This document shows positions 8,148 through 17,378 of a stretch of DNA of 36,103 nucleotides, one piece after another (position 1 is the stretch's first letter; the number at the start of each line of letters is the position of its first letter). The notes beneath the pieces were generated by a model. It worked only from the letters and a program-made list of their open reading frames with translations. It ran no database searches and was not told the DNA's origin. The translations under genes and the position numbers were made by a program. The stretch comes from JBBKXJ01 sp037969395 (lineage in GTDB: Bacteria > Pseudomonadota > Gammaproteobacteria > Pseudomonadales > JAUIET01), in contig JBBKXJ010000093.1 in NCBI GenBank assembly GCA_037969395.1, positions 1 through 36,103 on the forward strand, in the 5' to 3' direction.

Positions 8148-8855
8148 ATGCGCCGCTACCGACTCATTTTAATCGTATGTTTGCTCGCCGGTTTTTGCGC
8201 GCGCCACAGCTATGCCCAGCAACAGCAGCAATGGCTGGAAGTTGGGCAGCAACGGCTTCCGGCAACGCTGTATAAAAGCCGCAAAGCACCAATGTCAGGT
8301 GGGGTGGTCGTTTTGGTCGCCGGCGGCAATAGCAGTGAGTGGCCACATTCCCTGCACGCGCTGGGCAGGCATTTACCTGACGATGGCTGGGCTACGCTGC
8401 GGGTCGATCTGCATGCCGCAGTCTCCGCGACCGAGCTGCCAGCCATTGAACAATTGGTGCAAGAAATTAACGCCGCCACCGAACTGATGCGTAAAGACGG
8501 CGTGCAAAACATCGTGCTGGTCGCCGCCGGTGGTATCGCCTTTCAGGCCTTGCAGGCAACAATGAATCCACAGATCGCCAGATTGCAGGGTTTAGTGTTG
8601 CTCGACCTGAGTACAACCGAAACGCTACCAGAGCCCGGGCTTGTGTTTGCTGCGCTGCAAATGCCAGTACTTGATTTGCTCACCCGACGCGATGCAGGCG
8701 AGGATGCAGCGTTGCAACGCAAATTACTGGCGCAACAGTACGACGTGCCGAATTACCGGCAAACCCGCGCGCCAGCCGCTGGCCCCAACTGGCACAAGCA
8801 CCGCGATCCGATTGTGCAACGTGTGCGTGGCTGGTTGCGACGCAATTGGAAATAA
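8148..8855 (+). CDS. Exported DUF3530-like alpha/beta-hydrolase-fold protein
   Basis: This is a 235-aa protein if translation starts at ATG 8148; an in-frame GTG lies at 8118. The ATG start gives a clean signal peptide (MRRYRLILIVCLLAGFCARHSYA, then Gln-rich mature start), so it is chosen. The segments VVLVAGGNSSEWP, LPDDGWATLRVDL and IVLVAAGG resemble the DUF3530 family, an alpha/beta-hydrolase-like fold. The elbow that would hold a nucleophile reads AAGGIA, with no serine, so catalysis is doubtful. The function is unknown. It is divergent from rpe with 105 bp between, and is probably periplasmic. The family assignment is from recalled motifs only. Confidence 0.6.
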   Translation: MRRYRLILIVCLLAGFCARHSYAQQQQQWLEVGQQRLPATLYKSRKAPMSGGVVVLVAGGNSSEWPHSLHALGRHLPDDGWATLRVDLHAAVSATELPAIEQLVQEINAATELMRKDGVQNIVLVAAGGIAFQALQATMNPQIARLQGLVLLDLSTTETLPEPGLVFAALQMPVLDLLTRRDAGEDAALQRKLLAQQYDVPNYRQTRAPAAGPNWHKHRDPIVQRVRGWLRRNWK

Positions 8856-8965
8856 TTCAACGACTGTAGCCAGAAGCTAAAGGCCGCGCCGTGATCCGGA
8901 CGCTGCATTAGTGCCGCAAATGCGTTTCAGTACGGCAGGGTAAATTGCCTGCGGCGAAGAAATAC

Positions 8966-8979
8966 TCAACAAGTGTTGA
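8966..8979. promoter_or_regulatory. Inverted repeat upstream of the esterase gene
   Basis: TCAACA-AG-TGTTGA is an inverted repeat with 6-bp arms about 120 bp upstream of the PHB-depolymerase-like gene, in a 242-bp intergenic stretch. It could be a regulator binding site. There is no other support. Confidence 0.2.
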
Positions 8980-9097
8980 ATTATTCCGGCAGAGCTTTTA
9001 CTATTGTACTGACCCCCCATCCCACCAATACCTTCAAGCGAGAGATAAATCATCGACCAGCAATAACCAACAGCCCCAGCGAGCTAAGGAGAATAAG

Positions 9098-10816
9098 ATG
9101 TTCAATAGAAACAGCGCTCCACACTTACTTAAGTACGCTACGTTATTTGTTTGCCTAATCGTTGTTCACAACGCCTCCGCCGGTTCCTGGCAAAGAGGGC
9201 AGCCGCTGGGTGGATTTGCCGCAGTTGATGTGTATACCCCGGATCGTGATTCGCCGACTGGCCCGGCCGGCATTAAGTCGTTATTGATTGTGCTGCATGG
9301 TTGCGTGCAGCCAATCAGCAGTTTTCAAAACGCCAATTTAGAGGATGCAGCGGAAGCCTACGGCATGGTGATAGCCGTGCCTGATGCAGTCCACAAAGCG
9401 GGTTTTAGCTGTTGGGCCTACTGGACCGGCGCGCCATCACGCTCAAATAATGATTATGAAAACCTAATTGAGCTGGCACAGGACATGACGGCTGACCCCG
9501 GCCGCAGTATTGATAGCAACCAGGTTTATATCGCAGGACTCTCCTCCGGTGCGACATTTGCCCACACTACCGCCTGCCTGGCGCCCGATATTTTTGCAGG
9601 AGTGGGCGTAAGTGCCGGCCCCAGCATCGGCACCAGTTCCAACGGAGCATTAGGCGGTTGTGAACAGGCTAATGTAGCATCTCGCTGCGCAAATTATGCA
9701 GGCAGCTACGCCAGCTTTTTCGCTACCCAGATTAGCTCTATCGCACAGGCTGACGATGATGCAACCGTAGACAAATGTTACAACGCCCAAAATTCCGACG
9801 GTATGGCGCAACTGTACGGCGTGCAGGTCGTACCGGGCAGCAATATCATCACCGAAGGGAGCAATACGGCAACAGAAACCCTGTGGCAGGACGGCCGGGT
9901 ATCCAAACTCTGGTTTAATGGTGGCGTGCGGCATGCGTGGTCCGGTGGAGCCGGTGCCTCGGGCGCTTACATTAGCCCGGCCAGCATCAATTATGCGACT
10001 TACCTGGGTAACTATTTCAGCACCTATAACCGTCGCGTCAACCGCAATCAGCCACCGCTAGTTGAAGAGTTGATACTGACCACGGCGGGTTCGGTCATAA
10101 ACATCAGCGCTGCGGTAAGTGATAGCGACGGCGAGGTGGTAAGCGCAGATGCTACTGTCACTGATCTCGCTACCAATGAGATGGTTGACGCAGTGAGTTT
10201 GTCTGGCGTTGTCGCGTCAGAAAGTACATTTACGGGCGACACGCTGCCTCTGAGCGACGGCCTATACCGGGTTGCGACAGTTGCGCGGGACGAAGGCAAT
10301 GCGGCCAGCCCGGTGGTCGCGAACAACATTCGCGTAGGCAATGAGCCCGAGCCCTCGGCGCCACAGTTAAGCGACATTGGCGTGCTCGTCGATGGCAATT
10401 GCGCGACAGTCGCCGGCACGGTGGTCGATGTAAATCGGGACTTGAACTCGGTGCAGGCCACATTTTCTATCGGTGACGTGGAGGCATCTATCACCGACAC
10501 CCGCTACAGCGCCGAGGCATGCGATTTACCGCCAGGTGTCAATAACGTCACTGTAACGGCCACTGATCTCAGCGGTTTGACAAGCACGGATGGCATCGCG
10601 TTTGCTATTGACGACGGGCAAACGGCGACGATTAGTGAGCATATCAGCGCCGGACGCCTGGATTATCCCAACTACGCCGATTGCTATCTCGAATACGGCT
10701 TTGATGCCTTCACGCTTACGCAGGTTATCATCGACGCCGAATCAGCAAACTGCCGCTGGCAGGATGATGATGCCTCGTGCATCGGCCCGCAGCGGAGCTG
10801 TAGTGCGACGCAATAA
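9098..10816 (+). CDS. Secreted PHB-depolymerase-family esterase with C-terminal Ig-like modules
   Basis: This is a 572-aa exported serine hydrolase. The start is ATG 9098 behind a strong AAGGAG six bases away; the frame is open further upstream but lacks such a site. Residues 1-28 are a signal peptide ending NASA. The catalytic domain spans about 29-312: oxyanion segment LHGC (66-69), lipase box GLSSG with Ser149, probable Asp221 (DATV) and His279 (RHAW). This matches the extracellular PHB depolymerase/feruloyl-esterase group. Residues ~318-415 and ~420-505 look like two Ig/FN3-like modules (NQPPLVEELILTT, then APQLSDIGVL). The last ~60 residues are Asp/Cys-rich with four cysteines. Likely substrates are polyhydroxyalkanoate or another ester polymer outside the cell; the true substrate is unknown. 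Confidence 0.8.
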   Translation: MFNRNSAPHLLKYATLFVCLIVVHNASAGSWQRGQPLGGFAAVDVYTPDRDSPTGPAGIKSLLIVLHGCVQPISSFQNANLEDAAEAYGMVIAVPDAVHKAGFSCWAYWTGAPSRSNNDYENLIELAQDMTADPGRSIDSNQVYIAGLSSGATFAHTTACLAPDIFAGVGVSAGPSIGTSSNGALGGCEQANVASRCANYAGSYASFFATQISSIAQADDDATVDKCYNAQNSDGMAQLYGVQVVPGSNIITEGSNTATETLWQDGRVSKLWFNGGVRHAWSGGAGASGAYISPASINYATYLGNYFSTYNRRVNRNQPPLVEELILTTAGSVINISAAVSDSDGEVVSADATVTDLATNEMVDAVSLSGVVASESTFTGDTLPLSDGLYRVATVARDEGNAASPVVANNIRVGNEPEPSAPQLSDIGVLVDGNCATVAGTVVDVNRDLNSVQATFSIGDVEASITDTRYSAEACDLPPGVNNVTVTATDLSGLTSTDGIAFAIDDGQTATISEHISAGRLDYPNYADCYLEYGFDAFTLTQVIIDAESANCRWQDDDASCIGPQRSCSATQ

Positions 10817-10836
10817 GCCTGCAGGTGCCGTAACTT

Positions 10837-11508
10837 CTACGCACCGACTCTGGCCCGCAGTTCGTGCAAGCGGGCCGGCGTACCCACATCCAGCCATTCG
10901 CCGCCGTGATACACACCGGCGAGTAGTTTTTTATCTATCGCTGCGTTCAATAGAGGCAGCAGGGGTGCTTGGCGTTCGTTCAGGCCGGCGAACATTGCCG
11001 CTGACAAGCGCGCGATACCTGAGTAAGTTAAACCTTTAGAAATAGCAGCCCTCGGTCTGATGCGCTCGCCGCACAAATCAAAGTCACCTGCAGGCTTATG
11101 CGGCGGATTGTCGACCAATACCAGCCGGCCAAGATCGCCAGCAAGTGGTTTGTCCAGCAAATCGCCAAAATCGAAATCGCACCAGATATCACCGTTGACC
11201 AATAAGAATTCGTCGGTCGCCAGCAGCGGCATTGCCTTTTTGATACCGCCCGCCGTTTCCAGCGCCTGCTGTTCGGGTGAATAGACGATGCGGGCATTAA
11301 AAGCGCTGCCATCCCCCAGCGTGTGTTCAATTTTTTCGCCCAGCCAGGCATGATTAATCACCAGCTCGTTAACACCCGCCCGCACCAGCCGCTCAATGTG
11401 ATGCACAATTAGTGGTCTGCCGGCAACTTCCAGCAGTGGTTTGGGCAGCGTATCGCTGAGCGGCCGCATGCGTTCGCCGCGACCCGCGGCCAGAATCATG
11501 GCTTTCAA
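10837..11508 (-). CDS. murU: N-acetylmuramate alpha-1-phosphate uridylyltransferase MurU
   Basis: MurU makes UDP-MurNAc from MurNAc-1-P, letting recycled cell-wall sugar bypass MurA/MurB; in Pseudomonas this gives intrinsic fosfomycin tolerance. The N-terminus MKAMILAAGRGERMRPL is the nucleotidyltransferase signature (sugar-1-P NTP transferase), with LPKPLLEVAGRPL and NGDIWCDFDF following. I choose TTG at 11508: it gives 223 aa, the length I recall for P. putida MurU, and overlaps the amgK stop as TTGA, suggesting coupled translation. The frame is open to about 11571, but that extension lies inside amgK. It converges on the esterase gene 20 bp away. Confidence 0.92.
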   Translation of the reverse strand: MKAMILAAGRGERMRPLSDTLPKPLLEVAGRPLIVHHIERLVRAGVNELVINHAWLGEKIEHTLGDGSAFNARIVYSPEQQALETAGGIKKAMPLLATDEFLLVNGDIWCDFDFGDLLDKPLAGDLGRLVLVDNPPHKPAGDFDLCGERIRPRAAISKGLTYSGIARLSAAMFAGLNERQAPLLPLLNAAIDKKLLAGVYHGGEWLDVGTPARLHELRARVGA

Positions 11509-12539
11509 GGTTGTAACGGTTCGTACCAGCTTTGCTGTTCGATAACAGGCAGCAGGCGCCGCTGGAACCACCGTAGAAACGGCGAGAACTCAGGGTAATT
11601 CGCGCCAACAGTAAATATGTAATGCAGCAGGCGCGGTATATGTTGCAGATAACCCGGCTTGCCATCGCGCAGATACAGGCGTGAAAAAGTGCCTAATACC
11701 GTGATATTGCGCTCAAGACTGTCGAGATCAAACCAGCGCAAAAACGTTACCTCATCGTACTCGGGCAGCAAGCCGCTCTGCTGCGCGAGCTGCGCATAGT
11801 TAAGCGCCCAGGCACGCACCCGCTGCGCCGGCCAGGTGATATGGGTGTCACGCAGCAGCGAGGCAAGGTCATAGGTAAGCGGACCAAACGCCGCGTCCTG
11901 AAAGTCAATCACTGCCAGGCTGCCGTCGGCCTGCGGCATCAGATTGCGGCTTTGATAGTCGCGGTGTACAAATACCTGCGGTTGCGCGTCGGCACTGGCA
12001 ACGATGATTTGTTGCGCGTTAGCTATCAGTTCGTGCTCCTGCTGGCTCAATGTTAGCTTGAGCAACCCGGAGATAAACCATTCCTGAAAGCGTCGCAGCT
12101 CGGTCATTAGCGTGGCACCGCTGTACAGCGGCAAGCCGGTTACAGATTTGATTTGCTGCATTTTTAACAGCTGTGCCAGAGCTAAGCGGTAGTATTCATC
12201 AACATTCCCGGTTTTCAAACAATGCAACAACAGCTGGTCGCCCATATCACTAAGCAGCAGAAAGCCGCGCTGCAGGTCAGCGCCCAGCACCCGTGGTGCA
12301 GGAACGGCGGCGTCGTGCAAAAGTTTGGCAACTGCCACAAAGCCGCTGTTGTTTTCTTTCGTCGGCGGCGCGAGGGCGACGATATAGCTTCCGCCTGCGG
12401 TATCCGCCCGGAAATAGCGGCGAAAGCTGGCGTCACCGGCCAGCGCAGCGAAGTTTAACAGTGGTGCGCAGCGCAGCATTGCCAGTTGTTCGGTCACCCA
12501 TTGTTTAAGGTCAGATTGTGAAATGTCTACTTGTTCCAT
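11505..12539 (-). CDS. amgK: N-acetylmuramate/N-acetylglucosamine anomeric kinase AmgK
   Basis: This 344-aa aminoglycoside-phosphotransferase-fold kinase phosphorylates the anomeric carbon of MurNAc and GlcNAc, giving the substrate of MurU. The catalytic loop VFVHRDYQSRNLM and the metal-binding VIDFQDAAFGPLTYDLASL (near residues 190-230) are intact. The N-terminal lobe contains FAALAGDASFRRYFR. The ATG at 12539 begins MEQVDISQ. It forms an operon with murU (4-bp TTGA overlap) and is divergent from lptD, the same arrangement as in Pseudomonas, placing peptidoglycan recycling next to outer-membrane assembly. Confidence 0.93.
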   Translation of the reverse strand: MEQVDISQSDLKQWVTEQLAMLRCAPLLNFAALAGDASFRRYFRADTAGGSYIVALAPPTKENNSGFVAVAKLLHDAAVPAPRVLGADLQRGFLLLSDMGDQLLLHCLKTGNVDEYYRLALAQLLKMQQIKSVTGLPLYSGATLMTELRRFQEWFISGLLKLTLSQQEHELIANAQQIIVASADAQPQVFVHRDYQSRNLMPQADGSLAVIDFQDAAFGPLTYDLASLLRDTHITWPAQRVRAWALNYAQLAQQSGLLPEYDEVTFLRWFDLDSLERNITVLGTFSRLYLRDGKPGYLQHIPRLLHYIFTVGANYPEFSPFLRWFQRRLLPVIEQQSWYEPLQP

Positions 12540-12665
12540 TCAGTTATCTTAACAACCGCAGACTCAAGCATAAGAATGCTTTATTATCCGCTTGTTTTTC
12601 TTTCGGCCGCCAATTGGTTGTTGGTCGGTCGCCTCAATATCATAGCTAATTCGTTGTTATAAAGT

Positions 12666-15047
12666 TTGAAAAATATTTGCAACGCCTGCATTCTTGCATT
12701 GGCATTACCGTGTTTTGTACTGGCAGAGTCGACCGACGCTGATAAAGGCGCTGACGCAGCCAGTCTTACCTCTGCCGAATTGGATTGGGTGCTAAATGCC
12801 GAGCTGCCTGCCGAGCAGGTGTCCGCCCACTGCGATGGTATGTATATTGCGCCGGTCAGCGACAGCCCGGAAGCGAACGATAATCCGGAAACGTCGCCGG
12901 TGCGTGGCCAGGCCAAATCGTCCAGACTCGACGGTGAACAGGCAGCTTACCTGAGTGGCGACGTTAGCATTGAGGAAGGCTATCGACGCTTAAGCAGCGA
13001 CACGGCTGAATTTGATCGGACAACCAAAGTTATCACGCTGCAAGGCAACGTCGTCATCCGCGAGCCGGGCATGCTGGTGCGCGCCGATCGCGCCGTAGTC
13101 GATCAGGATAACGGCAGCGGCCTGCTGGAGCCTGCGGATTATCTGTTACACAAAGAGCACATACGCGGTACGGCGAGTAGTTTGCGTCGCAAGGAAGACG
13201 AAACCCTGGTGCTCGACCAGGCCAGTTATACGCTGTGCGAACCCAGCAACAATAGCTGGGAGCTGCGCGCCAGCCGCATCTCGATTGATCAGGAAGAGGG
13301 CGTAGGCAGGGCGCGCAATGCGCGCGTAAACATCAAGGGCGTGCCGGTGTTTTACTCGCCGTATCTGCAGTTTCCAACCAACGATCAACGCCTGAGCGGT
13401 TTTCTGTTTCCGAGTTACTCCAGTTCTTCCATCGGCGGTTTCGATATATCGATCCCTTACTACCTGAATTTGGCACCGAACTATGACGCCACGATAACGC
13501 CGCGTTATATGAGCGAGCGCGGCTGGATCACCGAAACCGAAGGGCGCTACATGAATAATAAAAGCTCCTGGGTAGTCGGCGGCACTTATCTCGACGACGA
13601 TGAAAGCACCGGTGAGGAACGCTGGTTGGCGTCGGTACGCGAGACCGGCAGGCTCAGCGAAAATTGGACTACGCAAATCGACTTTACACGGGTCAGCGAT
13701 GAGGATTTTTTCGACGATCTAAGCACAGTAGGCCTGAACATCAGTCGTCTAACTCATCTTGACCAACTTGCGCAGCTGCAGTTTAGCAACGACGACTGGC
13801 AGGGTTACGGCAAGCTGCATCAGTTTCAAACCATCGAACCCACTATATTGCCGCTCAATCGCCCGTATAAACTACTGCCGCAGCTGAATGCCGCCCGTAC
13901 TCAGACCAATGAGCCGTTTGAGCTGCAGTATTTGTTGGGCGCTCAGTACACGTATTTCGATCATGAAGAACGCACGCGTGGTCATCGTGTGTACGCCGAG
14001 ACTGGCGTCAGCTATCCGATGGAATGGCGGGCAGCTTTTTTAACGCCCACCGTTAAGATCAAGCACGCCAGTTACTCGCTTAGTAAATCAGTGCAGGATG
14101 AAATAGCGTTTGGCGACGATGAAGAACCCAACTACACGGTGCCTCTATTTAACATTGACGGTGGTTTATATTTTGAACGTGCGCTGGAATTGCACGACAG
14201 CCCGTTCGTGCAAACACTGGAACCGCGGCTTTACTACCTGTATGCCCATGAACAGGATCAAAGCGATATTCCGCTGTTTGACACGACCCCGCTAACCTTC
14301 AGCTTCAGCCAGCTATTTCGCGAAGACCGTTTCACCGGCCACGACCGGGTGGGTGACGCTAACCAGTTAACAATTGGCGTAACCACCCGTTTTATCGACG
14401 ACGATACCGGCGATGAACGGCTGGCGGCAAGCCTTGGGCAGATTTTTTATTTTGATGATCGCACGGTGGTAGCCGTTGATGACCGCACCGCCGCCATTAA
14501 CACCCCGCAGGAGCGCGACAACAGTGCCAGCAATTCGGTCGTCGCCGGTGAGGTGCTGTTCAAGCCCACAAGAGAGCTGCGCCTGGCGTCATCGATACTG
14601 TGGGATTCGCGGCAGGACAGGGCCAACGAGGGTGGCCTGGAACTGCAATATCGGCCAGAAGGCAACAAGATGCTTTTCAACGCAGGCTATCGATACCGGC
14701 GTGATGGCTTAGTGGTCGAGCCGGACGGCTCGCTAAAGCTGGACACCATTGAACAAACCGACTTTTCTGCGGTCTTTCCTCTCAGCAAGCGCTGGCAGGT
14801 TTACGCCCGCTGGCAATGGGACTTGAAAAACGGTAACACCATTGAGGATTTGCTCGGCGTGCAATACAGTGACTGCTGCTGGGACATGCGGCTGGTGTAT
14901 CAGAAGGCGCTGGACAGCAGCAACACACTCGATCATGCGGTGTATTTACAGTTTGTGCTGCGCGGTCTCGGTCGGCTGGGTGATAAAATTGACCGCATAC
15001 TAGAGCGCAGTATTGTCGGCTATGACCAGTTTAAAACTCCAAAATAG
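12666..15047 (+). CDS. lptD: LPS-assembly outer-membrane protein LptD
   Basis: LptD is the beta-barrel of the LptDE complex that places lipopolysaccharide in the outer leaflet. The protein has 793 aa, close to E. coli's 784. It has a signal peptide (MKNICNACILALALPCFVLA), an N-terminal OstA jellyroll region (about 90-230) and a long beta-rich barrel. The four cysteines whose disulfides are needed for maturation in E. coli have counterparts: Cys56 (SAHCDGM), one in YTLCEPS, and the adjacent pair in YSDCCWDM. The start is TTG at 12666; a stop lies two codons upstream (TAA), so no longer form exists. No good Shine-Dalgarno is visible. It heads lptD-surA-pdxA-ksgA-apaG. Confidence 0.95.
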   Translation: MKNICNACILALALPCFVLAESTDADKGADAASLTSAELDWVLNAELPAEQVSAHCDGMYIAPVSDSPEANDNPETSPVRGQAKSSRLDGEQAAYLSGDVSIEEGYRRLSSDTAEFDRTTKVITLQGNVVIREPGMLVRADRAVVDQDNGSGLLEPADYLLHKEHIRGTASSLRRKEDETLVLDQASYTLCEPSNNSWELRASRISIDQEEGVGRARNARVNIKGVPVFYSPYLQFPTNDQRLSGFLFPSYSSSSIGGFDISIPYYLNLAPNYDATITPRYMSERGWITETEGRYMNNKSSWVVGGTYLDDDESTGEERWLASVRETGRLSENWTTQIDFTRVSDEDFFDDLSTVGLNISRLTHLDQLAQLQFSNDDWQGYGKLHQFQTIEPTILPLNRPYKLLPQLNAARTQTNEPFELQYLLGAQYTYFDHEERTRGHRVYAETGVSYPMEWRAAFLTPTVKIKHASYSLSKSVQDEIAFGDDEEPNYTVPLFNIDGGLYFERALELHDSPFVQTLEPRLYYLYAHEQDQSDIPLFDTTPLTFSFSQLFREDRFTGHDRVGDANQLTIGVTTRFIDDDTGDERLAASLGQIFYFDDRTVVAVDDRTAAINTPQERDNSASNSVVAGEVLFKPTRELRLASSILWDSRQDRANEGGLELQYRPEGNKMLFNAGYRYRRDGLVVEPDGSLKLDTIEQTDFSAVFPLSKRWQVYARWQWDLKNGNTIEDLLGVQYSDCCWDMRLVYQKALDSSNTLDHAVYLQFVLRGLGRLGDKIDRILERSIVGYDQFKTPK

Positions 15048-15066
15048 AATACAACTTAGGAAGCGT

Positions 15067-16350
15067 ATGACATTCTTAAATCTGTTGCGACGCGCCAGTG
15101 CATTGCTAATGATGCTGTCAGTAACAAGTTTCGCCGCTGTTAAAGTGGTTGACCGGGTTGCCGTGATTGTCGATGACGACATAATTATGCAGAGCGAACT
15201 ACAGGACCGAATCGCCACGGTTAAAAGCTCAATTCAGGAGCAAGGCGCGCGCATGCCGCCGGAAAACGTGCTGCTTGAACAAATTCGTAACAGCATGATC
15301 GTGGAGAGTTTGCAGCTGCAAATGGGTGAACGCGCCGGCGTGCGCATCAGCGATGCCAATCTGAATGACGCCATCAGCAATATTGCTCGGCAAAACGGCA
15401 TGAATTTGCAGCAGTTCAGACAGGCGCTGGAAAGCGATGGCGTATCGTATATCGACACACGTGAAAATATTCGCCGCGAGATGATTCTCAAACGCGTGCA
15501 GCAGGGTAACGTTAATCACCGTGTACAAATCACTGACCAGGAAGTGGACAACTTTCTTGAGTCTGAAGAAGGCCAGACCATGACCGCTCCAGACTATCAT
15601 GTGGGTCATTTAATGCTGTCGATTGACAGTGGTGACACGGAAGAGATCGCGGCGGCCGAGAAAGAGGCGCAAAAGCTGGTGCAGGAATTGCGCGCCGGTC
15701 GTGATTTTGCGAGTCTGAAAGGCCAAAAAATTGACCAGTACGTGCTGTCCGGCGGCGATTTGGGCTGGCGCAAACCGGATGAGTTGCCGAGTATTTTCTC
15801 CGCTGCAGTGCCCAATCTCGAAATCGGCGAGGTCGCTGACCCGATCATCAACGACGGCAGTATCCACATCATCAAACTGTTAGAACGGCGCGGCGGTGGC
15901 AGCAGCAAGGTTGATCAAACCCATGCGCGCCACATTCTGATCAAGCCTTCGGAAATTACCACCGATGAGCAGGCCAGAGCAAAGCTCGACAAGCTGTATC
16001 AGCGCATCGTCGATAAGAAAGAAGACTTTGCCAAGCTGGCGAAAAAGTATTCCGAAGACAGCGGCTCGGCGCTGGATGGCGGTGACCTTACCTGGACTGC
16101 GCCGGGCGATCTCGTGCCCGAGTTTCAAAAAGCGATGGATGAAACGCCAATAGGCGCCGTCAGTAAGCCGTTTAAATCGACTTACGGCTGGCATATTGTA
16201 GAAGTTTTAGAACGCAGAAACGAAGACGTAAGCGACAAAATGCTGCGTAATCAGGCCAGCAATTTCATCTACAAACGTAAATTTGACGAAGAGCTGGAGG
16301 CGTGGCTACAGAAAATACGCGACGAGGCTTACGTAGATATCAAGAAGTAA
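15067..16350 (+). CDS. surA: Periplasmic chaperone/peptidyl-prolyl isomerase SurA
   Basis: SurA escorts outer-membrane proteins, including LptD, across the periplasm. The ATG at 15067 follows AGGA and gives a 427-aa protein with a signal peptide (MTFLNLLRRASALLMMLSVTSFAA); the frame is also open to 15013, but that would overlap lptD and spoil the signal peptide. Domains: N-terminal chaperone region (about 25-165), first parvulin domain (about 175-275, beginning DYHVGHLMLS), second parvulin domain (about 285-385, DQTHARHILIKPSE) and C-terminal helix. Length and order match E. coli SurA (428 aa). It lies 19 bp after lptD and overlaps the possible upstream extension of pdxA. Confidence 0.96.
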   Translation: MTFLNLLRRASALLMMLSVTSFAAVKVVDRVAVIVDDDIIMQSELQDRIATVKSSIQEQGARMPPENVLLEQIRNSMIVESLQLQMGERAGVRISDANLNDAISNIARQNGMNLQQFRQALESDGVSYIDTRENIRREMILKRVQQGNVNHRVQITDQEVDNFLESEEGQTMTAPDYHVGHLMLSIDSGDTEEIAAAEKEAQKLVQELRAGRDFASLKGQKIDQYVLSGGDLGWRKPDELPSIFSAAVPNLEIGEVADPIINDGSIHIIKLLERRGGGSSKVDQTHARHILIKPSEITTDEQARAKLDKLYQRIVDKKEDFAKLAKKYSEDSGSALDGGDLTWTAPGDLVPEFQKAMDETPIGAVSKPFKSTYGWHIVEVLERRNEDVSDKMLRNQASNFIYKRKFDEELEAWLQKIRDEAYVDIKK

Positions 16351-16361
16351 GGCCCGCGGCC

Positions 16362-17360
16362 TTGACCAATAAATGTCTGCGCCTCGTTGTTACTCCTGGC
16401 GAGCCGGCAGGGGTGGGGCCGGACATTTGCGCTAGCATCAGCCAGCAGTCGTTTGATTACGAATTGGTGGCCGTCGCCGACCCTGCCATGCTGGCGGCGC
16501 GCGCGCAATTGTTGAACTTACCGCTGCGTATTGAAGAAATTTCCCTCAATACTACCCCTGCACCATCTAAACCAGGCCTGTTAAAGGTGCTGCCGGTGGC
16601 GCTTGCTGCGCCGGTTGTGGTGGGTCACTGCGATCCGGCGAACGCGGCCTATGTGCTGCAGTGTCTGGATGTGGCACAACAGGCGTGCAGCGATGGTATG
16701 GCGCAGGCACTGGTTACCGGGCCGGTCAACAAGGCCGCCATTATCGATGCCGGCTATGCGTTCAGCGGACACACCGAATACCTCGCGCAGCGCACTGGCA
16801 CAAAACGCGTGGTGATGATGCTTGCCAGCGATAAATTTCGGGTAGCGCTGGCAACCACGCACATCCCTTTGTCCGCTGTCAGTGCCGCGTTATCGATTGA
16901 TCTGTTGCGTGATGTTATTCGCATTACCGCGCACGATTTACGTACCCGCTTCGCAGTCAGCGACCCTCGTATTCTGGTATGCGGGCTTAACCCGCATGCA
17001 GGCGAGAGCGGCCACCTCGGTACTGAAGAGCAAACAATTATCGAGCCCTGTTTAGCGCAGCTACGTGCCGACGGTATGCGTCTGCTGGGCCCGCTGCCTG
17101 CTGATACCGCGTTCACGCCCAAATATCTACAGCAATGCGATGCGGTGCTCGCTATGTTTCACGATCAGGGCTTGCCGGTTATCAAACATGCCAGCTTCGG
17201 CACGGCAGTGAATATTACGCTGGGGTTGCCAATAATTCGCACGTCGGTGGACCACGGCACCGCGTTGGATATTGCCGGCAGTGGCATAGCAGACGTCGGC
17301 AGCATGCTGACCGCGCTACAGTGCGCGGCGGCGATGGCCGCCAGTCAGCGTGGGAATTAA
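16362..17360 (+). CDS. pdxA: 4-hydroxythreonine-4-phosphate dehydrogenase PdxA
   Basis: PdxA oxidises 4-phosphohydroxy-threonine in pyridoxal-phosphate synthesis. The family motifs are VTPGEPAGVGPD at the N-terminus, VTGPVNKAAI, FSGHTEYLA, the metal-ligand region LNPHAGESGHLG, and AMFHDQGLPVIKH. The start is a judgement: TTG at 16362 gives 332 aa with the normal N-terminus and has TAAGG upstream. A GTG at 16302 would extend the protein into surA. It lies 11 bp after surA and 18 bp before ksgA. Confidence 0.94.
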   Translation: MTNKCLRLVVTPGEPAGVGPDICASISQQSFDYELVAVADPAMLAARAQLLNLPLRIEEISLNTTPAPSKPGLLKVLPVALAAPVVVGHCDPANAAYVLQCLDVAQQACSDGMAQALVTGPVNKAAIIDAGYAFSGHTEYLAQRTGTKRVVMMLASDKFRVALATTHIPLSAVSAALSIDLLRDVIRITAHDLRTRFAVSDPRILVCGLNPHAGESGHLGTEEQTIIEPCLAQLRADGMRLLGPLPADTAFTPKYLQQCDAVLAMFHDQGLPVIKHASFGTAVNITLGLPIIRTSVDHGTALDIAGSGIADVGSMLTALQCAAAMAASQRGN

Positions 17361-17378
17361 TCTCGACGTGGCAAATTT

